DNA of 64,000 nt. Origin: Streptomyces fulvorobeus (lineage in GTDB: Bacteria; Actinomycetota; Actinomycetes; Streptomycetales; Streptomycetaceae). Location: contig NZ_BLWC01000001.1 in the NCBI RefSeq assembly GCF_013167895.1, positions 248,001-312,000 of the forward strand, written 5' to 3'. The notes beneath the pieces are model-generated. The model was not told the DNA's origin. It ran no database searches and saw only the letters and a list, made by a program, of their open reading frames with translations. Each line of letters begins with the position of its first letter. Within the stretch, counting starts at the first letter, position 1. Of the stretch, positions 57,217-64,000 are shown piece after piece. Both the position numbers and the translations under genes were made by a program.

Positions 57217-58113
57217 TCAGCGCCCGGTCCGCTCCCCCGGCCCCACGGCCTCCAGCGCGTCCGCCACCAGGGTCAGGAATGCGGCATGGGCCTGAGGGCT
57301 GCACAGCGGCTCCGGGTTCCACGGCACCACGCGCGCCGACTCCCACAGCGCCGGCCTGCCCGGTGCCGCGGCGAAGGCGTCGAAGGGGGTGGCGTGAGCC
57401 CTGACGTCCGCGAGGACGAGAGACGGCCGCACTCCCGCCGCCCGCGCCCGGTCGACGGTGGACCAGCTCGCGCCTGGCCCTTCGGCGGGCTCCACCAGGT
57501 TCACGCCGAGCTCGGCCAGCACCCGCAGTTCGGGCCACATGCCCGGGCGGGCGAGGTGGACCTCCTCCCAGCCCGCGGGCGAGAGGGCGAGCACCTCGGG
57601 GCGCTCCGGTGCGGCGGCGACCGCACGCAGCCGTTCCCTGGCGGCGGCGCACTCCCCGGCGCGGGCAGGGGCGGACCCGCCCCCCAGCGAGTGGGCCAGT
57701 TCGGCGAACCGCTCACCTGTCGCGGCGAAGTCGCGGGCCCGGCCCACGTCGATCACGACGACCGGAACCTGCTTCTCCAGATGCTTGGCGGTCTCGGGAG
57801 CGAGCCCGTACGCCTGCCCGCCCCCGTAGGAGACCGCGACGACCAGGTCCGGGGCGCCACGCAGCAGGGCATCGATGTCCAGGGCCGCGCCCGCACCGGC
57901 GTAGGCGACCGACTCCAGGGGGAGCGTGCCGGCCTTCACCTGGTCGGGCACCGAACCGTCGTGGCCGGAGCCGAAGATTCCGTCGGGCCGTATGCCGTAG
58001 TCCCACAGGGTGGCTCCGGCCTGGATGTACGCCAGTATCCGGACCGGACGGCGTACGGCCTGCGATACGCGCCCCCGGTCGTCGGTGAACCGCCATGCGT
58101 GCTGTTCCGTCAC
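57217..58113 (-). CDS. periplasmic-binding-protein-like (FecB/metal-type) protein without signal peptide
   Basis: A 298-residue protein with the class III substrate-binding fold (VRILAYIQAGATLWDYGIRP, PDLVVAVSYGGGQ, TRDFAATGERF). The pattern is that of iron-siderophore or metal binding proteins such as FecB/FhuD. The N-terminus MTEQHAWRFTDDRGRVSQAV has no signal peptide or lipobox, so it should be cytoplasmic. No permease or ATPase gene is adjacent. It starts at GTG 58113 with GAGGGG upstream. It lies 274 bases upstream of rpmE2 on the same strand. Either it has another role or it is a moonlighting binding protein. Confidence 0.78.
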   Translation of the reverse strand: MTEQHAWRFTDDRGRVSQAVRRPVRILAYIQAGATLWDYGIRPDGIFGSGHDGSVPDQVKAGTLPLESVAYAGAGAALDIDALLRGAPDLVVAVSYGGGQAYGLAPETAKHLEKQVPVVVIDVGRARDFAATGERFAELAHSLGGGSAPARAGECAAARERLRAVAAAPERPEVLALSPAGWEEVHLARPGMWPELRVLAELGVNLVEPAEGPGASWSTVDRARAAGVRPSLVLADVRAHATPFDAFAAAPGRPALWESARVVPWNPEPLCSPQAHAAFLTLVADALEAVGPGERTGR

Positions 58114-58453
58114 GTCGCCACCCCTCTGCGTCGGCTCCCCGGCCGCTCAGCCGGGCCGGCACACCTGTACCTGCCCAGCCGGTTGCCGCCACATCCGCCG
58201 CTGGACGGCCCGTACCGGACGGGCCGTCCACCTGGTGATCGGTACAGAGCTCAACTGGACACCTCCGGGAGGTGACTGACGGGAGGACGGCCAGGGCGAG
58301 GGGCACGGGAGCCGGTCATCGGCCGGAGGGGGATTCACCCGTTCCGCGCTTTCAAGCGAGCGCACTTCCTCACCAACTGTTAGACATGAACAACCCACGG
58401 TGATCATCCGGCATCTCCACGAGCCTCTTCCGCCGCGCCGAGAAGGAACTCAC
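58114..58453. other. 340-base divergent region with a 12-bp hairpin
   Basis: No gene is supported. It separates the binding-protein-like gene (leftward) from the secreted metalloprotease (rightward). The only clear structure is the hairpin at 58202-58230. The last 80 bases before the protease are relatively AT-rich, but no clear -35/-10 pair is seen. Confidence 0.5.
58202..58230 (+). repeat. 12-bp perfect hairpin upstream of the metalloprotease
   Basis: TGGACGGCCCGT (58202-58213) and its reverse complement (58219-58230) flank a 5-base loop ACCGG. No gene ends here on the plus strand. On either strand it would lie in an untranslated region between divergent genes. Confidence 0.45.
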
Positions 58454-59326
58454 ATGCTCCCGACCGCTCTCCGTATCGCGCTGACCGTGACCGTCGGAGC
58501 ATCGCTCTGCGCCATAGCTCCCCACAGCCCGGAGCAGAGCCGGGGCTCCGCGGCCCCCGTACCGGCTCACGGGGCCGCCCCCGGAGCCGGCCACTGCCCC
58601 GTGGTCGACGTGATGGTGGTCTACACCCCCAAGGCCGCCGCCGAGGTCGGCGGGCGCCACCGTGTGTCCGCGTCGGCCCAGCAGATCGCCCTCCGGATGA
58701 ACCGCTCGCTCAAGCGGAGCGGGGTCTGCGGGTCGATCCGCATCGCCCACGCGTACACGGCGACGGAGTACGACGGCTCCGAGGACTTCGTCCCCGCCTA
58801 CCGACGGCTCAAGGACCGGGACGATCCGACGCTGGGCGGGCCGGCCCACGAGTTGCGCGACCGGTTCGCGGCCGACCTCGTCACCGTCATGGTGAACCGG
58901 CCGGAGAAGGGCGGCGGCATCGCCGACTACACCTCCAGGCTCAACGAGGCGACCAGCGAAATGGCGTATTCGGTCGTCGATGTGCAGGGGATCAAGCTCG
59001 ACTCGGTCAGCCACGAGCTCGGGCACAACCTGGGCCTGGCCCATGACCGTACGACGATAGCGACCGACCCGGACGGCGGGATGAGGGTGAGCGAGGACCG
59101 GCCGTACAACACGGGCTGGATCACCCCGGACCGCAGGTACTACACGATCATGGCGTACGGGTCCTCGTGCGGTGACTGCACCCGGGTCGGGCAGTTCTCC
59201 AACCCTGACCGGAGGTGGCACGGGCAGCCGTTGGGCGATGACTCCAACGACAGCGCCCGCGCGCTGCGCGAGACGATGCCGGTGGTCGCCGGGTACCGCG
59301 ACTTCTCCGGACCGTTCGGCCATTAG
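58454..59326 (+). CDS. secreted zinc metalloprotease (reprolysin-like)
   Basis: A 290-residue protein. Residues 1-26 are a signal peptide (LPTALRIALTVTVGASLCAI). The catalytic zinc site is HELGHNLGLAHD (HExxHxxGxxHD) at about residue 191, followed by a met-turn-like YTIMAYGSSCGDC. The VVDVMVVYTPKAAAEVGG opening is common to M12-type peptidases. The active protein is secreted. A Cys pair may form disulphides. Start is ATG 58454 with GAAGGAA upstream. A terminator follows 26 bases after the stop. Confidence 0.9.
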   Translation: MLPTALRIALTVTVGASLCAIAPHSPEQSRGSAAPVPAHGAAPGAGHCPVVDVMVVYTPKAAAEVGGRHRVSASAQQIALRMNRSLKRSGVCGSIRIAHAYTATEYDGSEDFVPAYRRLKDRDDPTLGGPAHELRDRFAADLVTVMVNRPEKGGGIADYTSRLNEATSEMAYSVVDVQGIKLDSVSHELGHNLGLAHDRTTIATDPDGGMRVSEDRPYNTGWITPDRRYYTIMAYGSSCGDCTRVGQFSNPDRRWHGQPLGDDSNDSARALRETMPVVAGYRDFSGPFGH

Positions 59327-59351
59327 CCCTCTCGCTACCCGGTGCTCCCCG

Positions 59352-59385
59352 GCGGTCGCGCCCGGTCCCGGCCGGGCGCGACCGC
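59352..59385 (+). terminator. 14-bp perfect terminator hairpin
   Basis: Arms 59352-59365 and 59372-59385 pair perfectly around TCCCGG. It follows the metalloprotease stop and precedes the copper-storage gene on the same strand. Confidence 0.8.
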
Positions 59386-59474
59386 GGTCAGGGGCGTTAG
59401 CTGGAGGTAGCCCCGGGAGCTCTCGGGCGGCCGCACCGGTTTCCGCCGCCCCCGGGCGTTGAGGAGGTTCCCTG

Positions 59475-59885
59475 ATGTCCAGCACCGTCAAGGACATGCT
59501 CGCCACCTATCCGGCCGATCTCGGCGACATCGATCAGGCCAAGCTCACCCGCTGCATCGAGGAGTGCATCGCCTGCGCCCAGGCGTGTACGGCGTGCGCG
59601 GACGCCTGCCTCTCCGAGGGCATGGTCGGCGACCTGGCCAAGTGCATCCGTACCGACATGGACTGCGCCGACATCTGCACCGCCACCGGCGCGGTGCTCT
59701 CCCGCCACACCGGCTACGACGCCCACATCACCGCCGCGATCCTGACGGCGTGCGCGATGGTCTGCAAGGCGTGCGGGGACGAGTGCGCCATGCACGCGGA
59801 CACTCACGAGCACTGCCGGGTCTGCGCCGAAGCCTGCCGCTCCTGCGAAGCGGCGTGCAACGAACTGCTCGGCGCCCTCGGCTGA
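59475..59885 (+). CDS. four-helix-bundle copper-storage protein (Csp, DUF326)
   Basis: A 136-residue protein with 18 cysteines placed mostly as CxxxC along four helices (RCIEECIACAQACTACADAC; ACAMVCKACGDEC; HCRVCAEACRSCEAAC). This is the Csp/DUF326 pattern that holds many Cu(I) ions in the core of the bundle. No signal or Tat leader is present, so it is the cytosolic Csp3 type. Start is ATG 59475, with GAGGAGG upstream. Copper-linked expression is plausible, but no CsoR-type site is visible here. Confidence 0.92.
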   Translation: MSSTVKDMLATYPADLGDIDQAKLTRCIEECIACAQACTACADACLSEGMVGDLAKCIRTDMDCADICTATGAVLSRHTGYDAHITAAILTACAMVCKACGDECAMHADTHEHCRVCAEACRSCEAACNELLGALG

Positions 59886-59955
59886 CCGGCACCGTCGAAC
59901 GCGGCGAGGCGTCCCGTGCCCACGGACCAGGAGCGCCGTCACCCGATCACCGTGG

Positions 59956-60156
59956 TCAGCCCTGGGGTTCCTGCGGTTTGGCCTCGGTCTCGCGCCGGCG
60001 GTGCTCCTGGAGTTCGATGCGCGCCTCGGTGCGGTGCCCCCGGGCGATGTAGTCGCGCACGACCACCTCTACGGCGTCCTGGGGCGAGCCGACACCGGCC
60101 AGGACCATCACTTCCACCACCAGTTCGGCGTCGAGACTGATGTTGACCTTGGCCAT
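59956..60156 (-). CDS. VapB-like/RHH small protein
   Basis: A 66-residue protein. MAKVNISLDAELVVEVMVLA and GSPQDAVEVVVRDYIARGHR form a ribbon-helix-helix type unit like VapB antitoxins or DUF2191. A basic, Glu-rich tail follows. No PIN-domain toxin gene is adjacent, so it is an orphan and may be a stand-alone regulator. Start is ATG 60156 with GGAGG upstream. It is convergent with the Csp gene. Confidence 0.75.
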   Translation of the reverse strand: MAKVNISLDAELVVEVMVLAGVGSPQDAVEVVVRDYIARGHRTEARIELQEHRRRETEAKPQEPQG

Positions 60157-60357
60157 GGGAGGCCCTCCTTCGTCGATCCGGGACTCTAACAGCCGTACGA
60201 CGGCGCCTCGTTCGTACGAAGGCCCGTTCGCCCCCGGGCGGCGCGGGTCGGCGTCCGGGCCGTACCCGCCGAACTCCGCTCCCGGCCGGCGCGCTTGCGC
60301 CTAACCTGTGCTGAGGGCGGCGCCACCCCGCCCGGCACCACCCCCGGGAAGGGCGAC

Positions 60358-60894
60358 ATGTCACTGGAACCGGGCAAGCCGCCGGACTATCCCCCCAAGA
60401 CCCCGCCGCCTCCGAAGAAGCCCGTCTCGCCCCCGCGCCCGAACACCACGACCCCGGCACCGACCAGGTCCACGCTGCTGCGGTCGGGGCGGCGCGGCGT
60501 GACGATGGTGAATCGGCGCGGGATGAACTGGAAGCTGGAGTCGGCTCCGTGGGCGGCGGGGAAAGCCCGTACGGCGGTGTCGGACCAACTGGCCAAGTGG
60601 CGCCATGTGTTCACGTCGACGGTGGGAAGGACCATCGAGGCGGTGACCACCGTGCTCGTCGACGCCACGGTCGCGGACGGCGGCACCCACGTCAGCCTTC
60701 ACCTGTCCGGCCAGGACGGACAGGTGTGCATCGTCGTCCTGTCCCACCGGTCGGCGCTCAGAGCCGGTCACGAGACGGAGGGGGACGACGTGCTGCGGCG
60801 GATCACCGCCCACCTCGCCGTCACCGGCTGCGGTAGCGACACCGGTCCTGACGGCCGGCGCCTGTGGGCCGTCATCGCCCTCTCAGGAACGTGA
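60358..60894 (+). CDS. conserved hypothetical protein with Pro-rich N-terminus
   Basis: A 178-residue protein. Residues 1-45 are Pro/Lys/Thr-rich and probably disordered. The remainder (GMNWKLESAPWAAGKARTAV, TVGRTIEAVTTVLVDATVAD, CIVVLSHRSALRA) is a compact alpha/beta unit that recalls HATPase_c-type regulatory proteins of Streptomyces, but the N-box and G boxes are not clear. Start is ATG 60358, with GGGAAGG upstream. An internal ATG (MVNRRGMN) is a possible shorter start. The function is unknown. Confidence 0.68.
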   Translation: MSLEPGKPPDYPPKTPPPPKKPVSPPRPNTTTPAPTRSTLLRSGRRGVTMVNRRGMNWKLESAPWAAGKARTAVSDQLAKWRHVFTSTVGRTIEAVTTVLVDATVADGGTHVSLHLSGQDGQVCIVVLSHRSALRAGHETEGDDVLRRITAHLAVTGCGSDTGPDGRRLWAVIALSGT

Positions 60895-60989
60895 AGCCTC
60901 CGATGGCTCCGAAAGCTTCGGGCGGCTCCGCAGAATCCGGGCACACGGTGCCGGTCGGATGAGCGGGGGCCGTCCGGCTCCGGGCCGGG

Positions 60990-61307
60990 TCAGTCGTTCA
61001 CGGCGGTCAGCAGCACCACCGCGTCCTCCACGGCGAGCAGCCCGTGCCGCTCCTGGGGGATCGGGTGCAGGGTGCCCGCGGCGAGATCGACGTCGCCGGA
61101 AGGTGCGGTGAGGCGCACCGCGCCCTGGAGCACCTGGAGGGAGGCGGCGGGCGGGGCGTTGTGTTCGTCGAGGGCCGATCCGCCCGTGAGGGCGATGATC
61201 GTCTGGCGGAGGGTGTCCTCGCGCAGCAGGAGACGGGCACTGCGTCCGTGGGCCGAGGAACGGGCCAGTGCCAGGTGCTCGACTGCGAGGGCGTTCAGAT
61301 CGTCCAT
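60990..61307 (-). CDS. cupin-domain protein
   Basis: A 105-residue single-domain cupin. The core runs from LREDTLRQTIIALTGGSALD to HGLLAVEDAVVLLTAVND, with PPAASLQVLQGAVRL as the first cupin motif. Metal-binding His residues are few (HN, HPIPQERHG), so it may be a binder rather than an enzyme. ATG 61307 has no strong ribosome-binding site; GTG 61313 is in frame. It lies downstream of the subtilisin gene, beyond a terminator. Confidence 0.75.
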   Translation of the reverse strand: MDDLNALAVEHLALARSSAHGRSARLLLREDTLRQTIIALTGGSALDEHNAPPAASLQVLQGAVRLTAPSGDVDLAAGTLHPIPQERHGLLAVEDAVVLLTAVND

Positions 61308-61325
61308 GTCCACACTGTGCCACGA

Positions 61326-61359
61326 GGCCGGGCCGCGCGTCCGACTGCGCGGCCCGGCC
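61326..61359 (-). terminator. 13-bp perfect terminator hairpin
   Basis: Arms 61326-61338 (GGCCGGGCCGCGC) and 61347-61359 pair perfectly around an 8-base loop. It begins 13 bases beyond the subtilisin stop on the minus strand. Confidence 0.8.
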
Positions 61360-61372
61360 GGGACGGACCCGG

Positions 61373-62575
61373 TCAGAGATCGCCGGTGTACAGGAGCCGG
61401 TCGGGTGAGCCCGAGCTCAGGCGGGAGAGGGCACCCGCGGTGGCCTGCTCGGTGAGCAGGTCGGTGAGCGCCTGCGGGGAGGCGGCCGGGTTCTTCTCCT
61501 TGTGGAGCACGGCGACCCCGGTGACATGGGGGGCGGCCATGGACGTGCCGCTGAGCGACTGCTGGCCGCCACCGAGCCGGGCGGAGACGATCGCCGCGCC
61601 CGGGGCGTAGAGCTCGACGCACTTGCCCCAGTTGCTGAAGTCCGTCTGCTGGTCCGAGATGTCCGAGGCGGCCACGGTGACCACTCCGTCCGCTCCGGCC
61701 GGGGAGACGTCGCAGGCGTCCGCGTTCTCGTTGCCGGCCGCGACGACCGGGAGGACACCACGGTCCCACAGCCCGTCGACCGCGCGGTCGATCGCGGCCG
61801 ACGAGGAACCACCGAGCGAGGCGTTGACCACGGCGGGCTGCTCCGCGTTCTCGGCGACCCAGTCGAACCCGGCGAGGACCCCGGCCCACGAGCCCCTGCC
61901 CTGGCAGTCCAGCACCCGCACCGTGGTGAGCGAGGCGGCGGACGCCACGCCGAACGTCGCACCACCGACGGTACCGGCCACGTGCGTGCCGTGCCCGTTG
62001 CAGTCCTGGCCCTTACGTCCGTCGCCGATGGAGTCGTACCCGAAGGTCACCCGTCCGCCGAACTCGCTGTGCTGGGCGTCGATCCCCGTGTCGACGATGT
62101 ACGCCTGCACTCCCTTGCCCGTACCGGTCACGTCGTACGCGCTGTCGAGCGGCAGCTCGCGTTGGTCGATCCGGTCCTGCCCCCAGCTTCCGGGCGTGGC
62201 GCGGGTGCCGGGGAACGACGCCCGAGCGGTCGGCGCGCCGCTGCCTCCTACGGTGACCTCGCCGTTCTCCTCCACGGACTCGACGCCCGGCAGGGCGCGT
62301 ACCGCTCGGAGCTGATCCGGTGTCAGGACTGCCGCGAAGCCGTTGAGGATGTTCTTGTAGGTGAACAACGTCTGGACGCCCAGGCCGGCCTTCCGCTGGA
62401 TGGCGTCGGGCGCAAGTCCTGGAGCGAGCGTGACGATGTACTCGCCGGTGACCGGGCGGTCGGACCGGAGCACGGGTGCGGCCGTCCGGCCGGTGTCGGC
62501 CGAAGCCGGAGTGGAACCGATCAGGGGGACCACCAGCAGCAGAGCGGCGGGGGCCCAGTGGGCGCGCAGGCGCAT
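61373..62575 (-). CDS. secreted subtilisin-like serine protease (S8)
   Basis: A 400-residue preproprotein. Residues 1-26 are a signal peptide; an I9 propeptide (YIVTLAPGLAPDAIQRKAGL) follows, then the catalytic domain with the triad Asp in YIVDTGIDAQHS, His in NGHGTHVAGTVGG and Ser in LSGTSMAAPHVTG. It is a proteinase-K-like S8A enzyme, self-processed and exported. The start is ATG 62575 with AAGGAGAA upstream; frame beyond it lacks a signal peptide. It probably acts in extracellular protein degradation. Confidence 0.95.
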   Translation of the reverse strand: MRLRAHWAPAALLLVVPLIGSTPASADTGRTAAPVLRSDRPVTGEYIVTLAPGLAPDAIQRKAGLGVQTLFTYKNILNGFAAVLTPDQLRAVRALPGVESVEENGEVTVGGSGAPTARASFPGTRATPGSWGQDRIDQRELPLDSAYDVTGTGKGVQAYIVDTGIDAQHSEFGGRVTFGYDSIGDGRKGQDCNGHGTHVAGTVGGATFGVASAASLTTVRVLDCQGRGSWAGVLAGFDWVAENAEQPAVVNASLGGSSSAAIDRAVDGLWDRGVLPVVAAGNENADACDVSPAGADGVVTVAASDISDQQTDFSNWGKCVELYAPGAAIVSARLGGGQQSLSGTSMAAPHVTGVAVLHKEKNPAASPQALTDLLTEQATAGALSRLSSGSPDRLLYTGDL

Positions 62576-62677
62576 GAGTTCTCCTTGAGGCAGGGCGGTG
62601 ACAGGGTGGGACTGGGACGGGCGGGTTGGCATGAGGGCGGGATGGGAGGAGGAGGCGGGGCGGACGGTTTCGGACGG

Positions 62678-63787
62678 TCAGCCGGGACCGGAGACCAGGG
62701 ACAGTTCCGCGAGGCCGGTTCCGGCCTCTTCCGCCGCCCTCGTACCGACCCATCTCCCCAGTGCCGTCTCGGCGGTGATCCCGGGGCCGAAGCCGGCGAT
62801 GAGTCCTTGTCCGAAGTCCGCCACACCGCCGTCGTCGAACAGGCGGGCCAGCGCGTCGAAGACCACGGAGCTGGCGATATTGCCGCGTTCGGTGAGCGTC
62901 GCCCGGCTGAAGCGGAACATCTCCTGAGGGAGATCCAGGTAGTGGCAGAGGTCGTCGAGAATGCGCGGTCCGCCGGCGTGCACGATGAAGAAGTCCATGG
63001 CCGGCACGGTCCAGCCGTGCCTGTCGACCAGGCCCTGCAGGACCGGGGCCAGCATCTCCATGGTGCCGGGCACCCGTTTGTCGAGCAGGAAATGGAAGCC
63101 CGTCTCACGCACCGCGTAGGAGATCCAGTCCTCCGTGCCCGGCACCAGGTGGGAGCCGTTGCGTTCCAGGCGCATCCCCGTGCCACCGCGCCCGCGCACC
63201 ACGGCCGAGGAGATGGCGTCGCCGAACAGTCCGTTGGAGAGCAGCGAGCCCACTCCGATGTCGGTCGGCTGGTAGCACAGCGAACAGAACTCGCAGGACA
63301 CGATGAGGACGTTGGCATCGGGGTACGCCGTGCAGAAGTCGTGGGCCCGGTTGATCGCCGCACCGCCCGCGGCGCAGCCGAGCTGCGCGATCGGGAGCTG
63401 GCGCGTCTCGGCGCGGAAGCCCATCGTGTTGATCAGCCAGGCGGTGAGCGAGGGCATCATGAAGCCCGTGCAGGACACGTAGACGATCATGTCGATCTCG
63501 GCCGGCTCGACCTCGGCATGTGCCAGGGCCTGACGGACGACTTCGGGCACCCGGTTCTTGGCCTCGGCCTCGTACAGCCGGTTGCGCGCCTCGAAGCCGG
63601 GATGGCGCAGCGTCTCCTCGATCGGCTGGACGAGGTGCCGGGTCTCGACACCGGTGTTGCGGATGAGCCTCAGGACCAGCTCGCGCTGCGGGTGGTCGGC
63701 GTGGGTCTCCCGGGCCAGGTCCAAGGTCTGCTGCATCGTGATGACGTTCTCGGGCACAGCGATGGCCGGTCGGCACAGGGTCGCCAT
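62678..63787 (-). CDS. rppA: 1,3,6,8-tetrahydroxynaphthalene synthase (type III PKS)
   Basis: A 369-residue chalcone-synthase-like enzyme. The catalytic Cys138 is in PIAQLGCAAGGAAIN, and the His and Asn lie in FFIVHAGGPRILD and RGNIASSV. The starter/extender logic of RppA joins five malonyl-CoA to 1,3,6,8-tetrahydroxynaphthalene, which oxidises to flaviolin. The start is ATG 63787 with GAGGAGA upstream. The P450 gene lies upstream on the same strand, 34 bases away, as a likely operon. Confidence 0.95.
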   Translation of the reverse strand: MATLCRPAIAVPENVITMQQTLDLARETHADHPQRELVLRLIRNTGVETRHLVQPIEETLRHPGFEARNRLYEAEAKNRVPEVVRQALAHAEVEPAEIDMIVYVSCTGFMMPSLTAWLINTMGFRAETRQLPIAQLGCAAGGAAINRAHDFCTAYPDANVLIVSCEFCSLCYQPTDIGVGSLLSNGLFGDAISSAVVRGRGGTGMRLERNGSHLVPGTEDWISYAVRETGFHFLLDKRVPGTMEMLAPVLQGLVDRHGWTVPAMDFFIVHAGGPRILDDLCHYLDLPQEMFRFSRATLTERGNIASSVVFDALARLFDDGGVADFGQGLIAGFGPGITAETALGRWVGTRAAEEAGTGLAELSLVSGPG

Positions 63788-63821
63788 GGGTTCTCCTCGA
63801 TCTCGGAAGCGAAGGCTCTCG

Positions 63822-64000
63822 TCACCAGGTGACGGGCAGCGCGAGGGGGTGACGCCAGATGGACGTGGTGTTCCACCGGACCTCCTCCGGCGGTACGTCG
63901 AGGCGGAGGGCCGGGAAGCGCGTCAGCAGCGACGAGAAGGCCACCTCCAGCTCCATCGTGGCCAGCGGCGCTCCCAGGCAGTGGTGTGCGCCCCAGCCGA
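63822..64000 (-). CDS. cytochrome P450 (CYP158-like), N-terminus outside window
   Basis: Only the last 59 residues lie in the window: GWGAHHCLGAPLATMELEVA, with the haem Cys ligand, then the C-terminal strands and stop at 63822. The CxG motif and the place next to rppA suggest the CYP158A2 type, which couples flaviolin to biflaviolin in Streptomyces. The Cys loop alone cannot fix the subfamily. Here it is transcribed before rppA, not after. Confidence 0.85.
   Translation of the reverse strand, partial: GWGAHHCLGAPLATMELEVAFSSLLTRFPALRLDVPPEEVRWNTTSIWRHPLALPVTW

Noticed and set aside
61502..63832. A 776-residue plus-strand open frame over the subtilisin and rppA genes
   Set aside because: Antisense shadow; composition and lack of motifs rule it out.

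Overview
The window is actinobacterial chromosome and almost certainly Streptomyces. It has very high GC, strong third-position GC bias, GTG/TTG starts, ATGA/GTGA overlaps between coupled genes, and many Streptomyces-type proteins (RppA, CrtEIB/UTY, DUF5133, DUF5914, DUF6131, DUF6328, DUF6479, a SigF/SigB-type sigma factor). No tRNA, rRNA, CRISPR array, insertion sequence or prophage was seen. Both ends cut genes: an SGNH hydrolase on the left and a cytochrome P450 on the right.

Layout. 1-7.2 kb: SGNH hydrolase, CrtI-like FAD oxidoreductase, Ser/Thr kinase with TPR tail, RlmG-like rRNA methyltransferase, small proteins. 7.2-11.7 kb: phosphoketolase, succinate-semialdehyde-type dehydrogenase, anti-sigma-like ATPase. 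11.9-15.6 kb: three-subunit molybdenum hydroxylase operon. 15.7-20.4 kb: small stress-type and VOC/GNAT proteins, and a secreted protein behind a CsoR-like copper operator. 20.5-26.6 kb: tyrosine phosphatase, then mutA-mutB-meaB. 26.8-31 kb: phosphoglucomutase, small basic proteins, an F420-type oxidoreductase, CsbD and DUF6131 proteins. 31.2-39.9 kb: CBS-domain remnant, then an isorenieratene-type carotenoid cluster in two convergent arms (crtE-crtI-crtB-DUF5914 and crtY-crtT-crtU). 40.3-43.1 kb: MarR regulator, operator array, MMPL exporter. 43.1-47.5 kb: small proteins, LysE exporter, dhaK-dhaL-dhaM. 47.5-51 kb: very large secreted phosphodiester glycosidase/metallophosphoesterase. 51.2-56.9 kb: NUDIX, GNAT, truncated quinone oxidoreductase, SigF-type sigma factor, PRC-barrel/DUF2382 protein, sugar kinase, zinc-independent L31. 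57.2-64 kb: binding-protein-like protein without signal peptide, secreted metalloprotease, Cys-rich copper-storage protein, VapB-like protein, cupin, subtilisin, and RppA next to a P450.

The most important technical point is that nine otherwise well-conserved genes carry thirteen single-base frame breaks. Every one is repaired by adding one base in or beside a short G or C run. This looks like homopolymer undercalling in the sequence rather than biology. I therefore annotate these genes across the break and name the site.

Biologically, the window combines two pigment systems (isorenieratene-type carotenoid, and flaviolin by RppA plus P450) with many general-stress genes. The least described pieces are the DUF5914 Rieske protein of the carotenoid arm, the MarR-linked TCTCA operator array, the kinase with nine 42-residue TPR units, and unusually perfect long hairpins (up to 23 bp).
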